A stretch of DNA of 64,000 nt. It comes from Endothia cerciana. Its lineage: Eukaryota > Ascomycota > Sordariomycetes > Diaporthales > Cryphonectriaceae. Both the position numbers and the translations under genes were made by a program. The stretch lies in the NCBI GenBank assembly GCA_026119935.1, contig JALRMH010000007.1, positions 186,001 to 250,000 of the forward strand, in the 5' to 3' direction. Positions 58,868 through 64,000 of the stretch are shown in pieces. Within the stretch, counting starts at the first letter, position 1. Each line of letters starts with the position of its first letter. A model generated the notes under the pieces. That model searched no databases and was not told the DNA's origin. It was given only the letters and a program-made list of their open reading frames with translations.

Positions 58868-59531
58868 ATGTCTACCGCGGCTCGCCGGCGTCTGATGCGT
58901 GACTTCAAGGTGCGCATCCCGCCACTCTGGTTCACCACCGCTAGAAGTACGCTGACCCTCTCTACAGCGCATGCAGACGGATCCTCCAGCTGGCGTCTCA
59001 GCATCTCCCCTGCCTGATAATGTCATGATATGGTACGTCGTTACCGACGCGGAACAGCTGGGGTAGCTGATGAGGACTGACCGTGGACTCCTTGCACGCA
59101 GGAACGCCGTCATCATCGGCCCCGCCGACACACCCTTCGAGGACGGAACATTCCGGCTGGTGATGCACTTCGAGGAGCAGTATCCCAACAAGCCACCATC
59201 GGTCAAGTTCATCAGCCAGATGTTCCACCCTAACGTCTACGCCACGGGCGAGCTGTGTCTCGATATCCTGCAGAACCGGTGGAGTCCGACGTACGATGTG
59301 GCTGCGGTCTTGACAAGCATTCAGAGGTGTGCAGACTTGAGATCCTGGAACCACTATGAGAGGTCACGGGGGGTTCTGAGAGGCTGACACGTGTCTTGCA
59401 GTTTGCTTAACGACCCTAACACCGGATCGCCTGCCAATGTCGAGGCTTCGAACTTGTATAAGGACAACCGGAAGGAGTACACCAAGAGGGTGCGGGAGAC
59501 GGTCGAGAAGAGCTGGGAAGACTCCAGCTGA
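58868..59531 (+). CDS. RAD6: Ubiquitin-conjugating enzyme E2, Rad6/Ubc2
   Basis: Exons 58868-58909, 58968-59032, 59102-59326 and 59402-59531 encode 153 residues. It is almost identical to fungal Rad6 proteins: start MSTAARRRLMRDFKRMQ, the HPNVYATGELCLDIL active-site segment with catalytic C88, and SPTYDVAAVLTSIQSLL. The protein ends DSS just after the core helix, so the long acidic tail of budding yeast Rad6 is absent, as in other filamentous fungi (Neurospora mus-8). Known roles are PCNA ubiquitylation with Rad18, histone H2B ubiquitylation with Bre1 and N-degron degradation with Ubr1. Four exons with GTGCGC, GTACGT and GTGTGC donors all join in frame; two junctions split codons (W36 and the S of SIQS). 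Confidence 0.97.
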
Positions 59532-61253
59532 ATACCGGCACGGTCGGGAGACGAGATTGGCATTTATTAGTCATGTGCGGGCGTTCTTCAGTTGCTACCG
59601 AGTATTGGAGTCATGGCGTCTACGGTTCCTGATTTATCCTCACACTCTACTTCTCTTCAGCTTGATGGGCGTTGAAGAGGGGATGGTCTTCCCACAGCAT
59701 AGCCCTCTTGTAAGGCGGTAGCAAGGCGCAGATCATGGTCCCTCGGCATTGGTTGGATCTGATACAGTGGTTATCAACTACGTCTCGGTACCATCTTGCG
59801 TCGTCTGATGCGCCGGTCTCCCTGGTCGTCCATGGACCGGCCTGCCCAGGCGATGAGCTAGCGTGCCAATATACGTCCTTCGAGCTGGGCACAGGCTTGG
59901 ACGAGGGCCGAAACATGCATCCATAGGGCATCTAGATGGTGAGAAATAAGGAACCCCCGCCATCACCTCGTGGCGGGTATGGCTCTTTAGGAAGGACAGT
60001 ACTGGGTAACGTCTTGTAGTTCTCCCAAGTTTACTTCGCATGGCAATGCGGTGATAGCGGTCACCGCGTCACGCCACCGATGTCGGTACACTGCAAAATA
60101 CCCCAATCCCCGATTCCAGCATGCCGGGACAGCCCACGCCGTCACCCCTGAGCGCGTGCGCCTAGCGGGGAACGTTGAGCCTTAACACAGAATAGGAAGA
60201 CTGTAACCGCTCTTACTGTTCATACGGCTGCACATCTGTCGGAGAGGGTCGCCAAAAGAATCCTTACAGCTGCACAATGCTCATCTGCCAGCGTTCGTGG
60301 GGTACTTGTCTGAAGTACCCGTTAGTGAATGTTCTCTGTCCTGGTGTATACCGCCCCCGGTCCATCGCTGGGAGTCGTTGGCTGAGGTTTCCCTGGCGGT
60401 ATCTAGGCCTAAAACGCAGGTGTGCATAAAGGTCGCATCCCTGCGCAAATTAGGTTGCAGTTCAGACGGGCAACTGCCAAATTGCTGCGCTGGTGAGCTG
60501 GCAGGTAGGCCGTACGGACGTACACCCAGCGGGAACAAGAGGAGAAAGTCACTCCTGACGACAGGACAGTGGTTCTGGGGAGCATGTGATGTACCATCAG
60601 CAGCGGGATGACCGCCTGTGACAAACCCCCCCTCCCCCCCACCGTCCAGGCCTGGTGGTATTGGGGTGTACGTTTTCTGAGGACCTGGATGTCCCGTGGT
60701 CAGGCCCGAGGGTGACTTGGGTTTACTTCTACTACGTACTACTTATGTACCCAGGTTGCTAGGCACTAGGCTGGCTGCAACGACACAGCCGTGGACCCGC
60801 AGCACACGCGCATATGTGTTTTTAGCGCGTCTGTTTCGGATGACTCGACCAGAATCAACGTGCCAGTCTTCAACAGATCCACCCTGGTCTGGTTGTTTCT
60901 CTTCCCCTCCCCTCTGAATCACCAACAGCCCAGTCTTCCAGGCTGCTGCTGCGACGACGACGAAACGAGTTCCTTTGTCATTCGAATCAAACGCATCCTA
61001 TACTGTCGACGGCAAACTAGACATAGCAGGACTTGTCGACCTCGCTTCACCGAACAAGAGAAACCCCCCTCCCCCCCCCCCCCAAACTCGCAACGCCCCA
61101 CCGCGACTTTCGGAGCTGTCACTCCCTTTACCGACTTCTCGTGGCGGGTCGCCTATCTGGCCTCCTCTACCTTTGACCCAGCTTGAGCCTGCGGCCTGCC
61201 GCACGAGTTGCTGAAATCCTCGCTATCTTGATCCAGCAATCATACCCGCCAAC
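59532..61253. other. Spacer upstream of the kinesin gene
   Basis: No supported gene. Just before the kinesin start is a C/T-rich leader with a 13-base C run (61071-61083). Confidence 0.5.
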
Positions 61254-64000
61254 ATGTCGAGCGCAAATAGCATCAAGGTTGTGGCCCGGTTCAGGCCCCA
61301 GAACAGGATCGAGATAGAATCCGGTGGCCAGCCCATCGTCAAGTTCGATGGCGATGACACCGTGGCGATCGATGTATGTCCTAGTCCTACAAGCCTCCAC
61401 CCCTTGCCTGCAGATGCAGCCGCAGCTGCTGACAATGATGCCTTCAACAGTCCAAGGAGGCCCAGGGCTCCTTTACCTTCGACCGGGTGTTTGATATGCA
61501 GTGCAGGCAGTCAGACATCTTCGACTACTCGATCCGGCCTACCGTCGACGACATCCTGAACGGCTACAATGGAACAGTCTTCGCGTACGGTCAAACAGGT
61601 GCCGGAAAGTCGTTCACAATGATGGGTTCAAGCATAGACGACGAACAAAACCGTGGTGTGATCCCGCGTATCGTGGAGCAGATATTCGCAAGCATCATGT
61701 CTAGCCCCAGCACGATAGAGTACACGGTCCGCGTGAGCTATATGGAGATCTACATGGAGCGCATCCGAGATTTGATGGCGCCTCAGAACGATAACCTGCC
61801 CGTCCACGAAGAAAAGAATCGAGGAGTCTATGTCAAGGGTCTCTTGGAAATCTACGTCTCGAGCGTCCAGGAGGTCTTCGAGGTCATGCGGAGAGGCGGC
61901 AACGCACGAGCTGTCGCCGCAACCAACATGAACCAGGAGTCTTCTCGTTCACACTCCATTTTCGTCATCACCGTTACACAGAAGAATGTCGAGACGGGCT
62001 CGGCGAAGAGCGGTCAGCTGTTCTTGGTCGATCTGGCGGGTAGTGAGAAAGTTGGCAAGACAGGTGCCAGCGGTCAGACCCTGGAAGAGGCCAAGAAGAT
62101 CAACAAGAGCTTGAGTGCGCTCGGGATGGTCATCAACTCCCTGACAGACGGCAAATCCTCACACGTCCCCTACCGAGACTCCAAGCTTACGCGCATTCTG
62201 CAAGAATCCCTGGGTGGCAACAGCCGGACGACTCTGATCATCAACTGCTCGCCAAGTAGCTACAACGATGCCGAAACTCTCAGCACCTTGCGGTTCGGCA
62301 TGCGCGCCAAGTCGATCAAGAACAAGGCAAAGGTCAACGCCGAGTTGAGCCCGGCAGAGCTGAAGATGCTTCTTGGCAAGGCAAAGAATCAAATCACGAC
62401 CTTCGAAAATTATATCGTGAACCTGGAAGGCGAGGTACAACAGTGGCGATCAGGGGAATCTGTTCCAAAGGACAAATGGGTGCCTTCGCTATCCGCAGAT
62501 GGCGCTCAGCAAAAATCCCTGCCTGCGAGGCCAGCTACGCCCTCAAGACTCATATCGGACAGTCGTGCCGAGACACCTGCCATCTCGGAACGCGCGGGCA
62601 CACCGTCGATCCCTATGGATAAAGACGAGCGAGAAGAGTTCCTCCGGCGGGAAAACGAACTCCAAGATCAGCTCTCTGAGAGAGAGTCGCAAGCCGTAGC
62701 TGCGGAGAAGGCACTGCGCGAGACCAAGGAGGAGCTGGCTATTATCAAGGAGCATGACGGCAAACTCGGAAAGGAAAACGAGAAATTGAACAGTGATGTC
62801 AATGAGGTCAGGATGCAACTGGAGCGGCTCACTTTCGAGGGCAAGGAGGCTCAGATTACCATGGACGCCCTCAAGGAGGCCAACTCCGAGCTCACGACCG
62901 AACTCGACGAGGTGAAGCAGCAACTCTTGGACGTCAAGATGAGTGCCAAAGAGAACGGCACAGCTCTGGACGAGAAGGAGAGGAAGAAGGCGGAGAAGAT
63001 GGCTCAGATGATGGCTGGCTTCGACCTCGGCAGCGACGTCTTCAGCGACAACGAACGGTCGATTGGCGAGGCTATCCAGCAGCTCGACCAGCTGCACGAG
63101 ATCAGCTCTGGCGGCGATGTCATCCCTGCTGATGACCTCAAGTCGATCCGGGAGAAGCTTGTTGCTACCCAGGGCATCGTACGACAGGCGGAGCTTTCGA
63201 TGTACAGCTCGACATCCAACAATTTCGACGCTAAGCGCAGAGCAGAACTGGAGGCCCGTCTCGCTAGCTTGCAGCAAGAATATGAGGATCTTCTGGCCCG
63301 TAACCTCGGCGAGACTGATGCCGAGGAGATCAAGTCACGCCTTGAACAGGCCTATGCTTCTAAGCAAGGCACCCAGATGGAGCTCGTCGACGAGCTCAAG
63401 AGCGACATCGCGCAGAAGGCTACCGAGAACGAGCGGATGAAGGTCCTGATTGAGGACCTCCAACGACAGGTCAAGGCCGGCACGGCGGCGCCGATGGCTA
63501 ACGGCAAGACTGTCGCGCAGCAGATGGCCGAGTTTGACGTCATGAAGAAGTCGCTCATGCGCGACCTGCAGAACCGGTGCGAGCGCGTCGTCGAGCTGGA
63601 GATCTCCCTGGACGAGACGCGCGAGCAATACAACAACGTGCTGCGCTCTTCCAACAACCGCGCCCAGCAGAAGAAGATGGCGTTCTTGGAGCGCAACCTC
63701 GAGCAGCTCACGCAGGTGCAGAGGCAGCTCGTGGAGCAGAACTCCAGCCTCAAGAAGGAGGTCGCCATCGCGGAGAGGAAGCTCATCGCGAGAAACGAGC
63801 GGATCCAGAGCCTCGAGAGCCTTCTCCAGGACAGCCAGGAGAAGATGGCCCAGGCGAACCACAAGTAAGTCATCACTATTCTCTATTCAGGGCACACGGA
63901 TGCAATGCTAATGAGTGATACATCAGGTTCGAGGTCCAGCTCGCTGCCGTCAAGGAGCGTCTGGAAGCCGCCAAGGCTGGAAGCACCCGCGGGCTAAACT
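61254..64000 (+). CDS. Conventional kinesin heavy chain (kinesin-1), 3' end cut by window
   Basis: Predicted exons 61254-61373, 61451-63864 and 63927 to the window end. The motor domain opens MSSANSIKVVARFRPQNR and has P-loop GQTGAGKS (residues 87-94), switch I NQESSRSH, switch II DLAGSE and the microtubule-binding HVPYRDSKLTRILQ. The neck linker and a long coiled-coil stalk follow, with heptad-rich segments from about residue 365 onwards broken by a Pro/Ala/Thr hinge (SLPARPATPSRL). The sequence is very close to Neurospora NKIN/KIN-1, a processive plus-end motor for vesicle transport to the hyphal tip. About 800 codons to 63864 plus 24 more are present; the tail is missing. The intron at 63865-63926 has GTAAGT and CAG. 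Confidence 0.97.

Overview
The window is nuclear DNA of a filamentous ascomycete (Pezizomycotina), most likely a Sordariomycete. The evidence is the gene content and structure: genes split by short 45-190 base introns with GTNNGN donors, CTAAC/CTGAC branch sites and CAG/TAG ends; an SRE/SreA-type iron GATA factor; the arg-2 gene with its arginine attenuator upstream ORF; a fungal conventional kinesin; and a RAD6/mus-8 E2. There are no operons, and spacers of 0.5-5.6 kb separate the genes. I read exon borders by eye from splice signals, reading-frame continuity and family alignment, so they are predictions.

Layout. 1-4.3 kb: long upstream region and three-exon sreA (+). 5.4-6.1 kb: Tvp15/COPI-associated Golgi membrane protein (-). 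6.1-8.7 kb: gene-poor, lower-GC stretch. 8.7-19.9 kb: five minus-strand genes, namely a 2-oxoglutarate/Fe(II) dioxygenase, arg-2 (carbamoyl phosphate synthetase small subunit) with its attenuator uORF, ETF-beta, a Gcs1-type ArfGAP and a two-RRM protein. 22.3-24.9 kb: TAH18/NDOR1 diflavin reductase (+). 26.1-27.7 kb: single-pass membrane protein of unknown function (-). 31.5-33.6 kb: a small group of paralogous genes of a family I do not recognise, with one apparently intact copy (+), one copy with an in-frame stop (-) and a remnant (-). 33.9-35.2 kb: HSL-type esterase (+). 35.4-38.9 kb: Ufo1-like F-box/UIM protein (-). 38.9-44.4 kb: no recognisable gene. 44.4-45.7 kb: protein with three zinc-binding modules (+). 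47-49.1 kb: Clr2-like silencing protein (-). 50.8-52.3 kb: SUN-family (GH132) wall protein with a GPI signal (-). 54.5-56.2 kb: PCI protein of the Csn12/Thp1/PCID2 family (-). 56.8-58.2 kb: mitochondrial acetyl-CoA acetyltransferase (-), divergent from RAD6 at 58.9-59.5 kb (+). 61.3-64 kb: conventional kinesin (+), cut by the window end.

Most genes are housekeeping and functionally unrelated. Two themes stand out. The first is regulation readable from DNA: GATA and CCAAT/HapX-like motifs far upstream of sreA, and an attenuator peptide in the arg-2 leader whose 75 coding bases are split over three exons, one of 13 bases. The second is the unrecognised, fast-diverging paralogue group at 31.5-33.6 kb, the best candidate here for something undescribed. 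Poly-G/poly-C runs of 13-16 bases recur in spacers and introns throughout.
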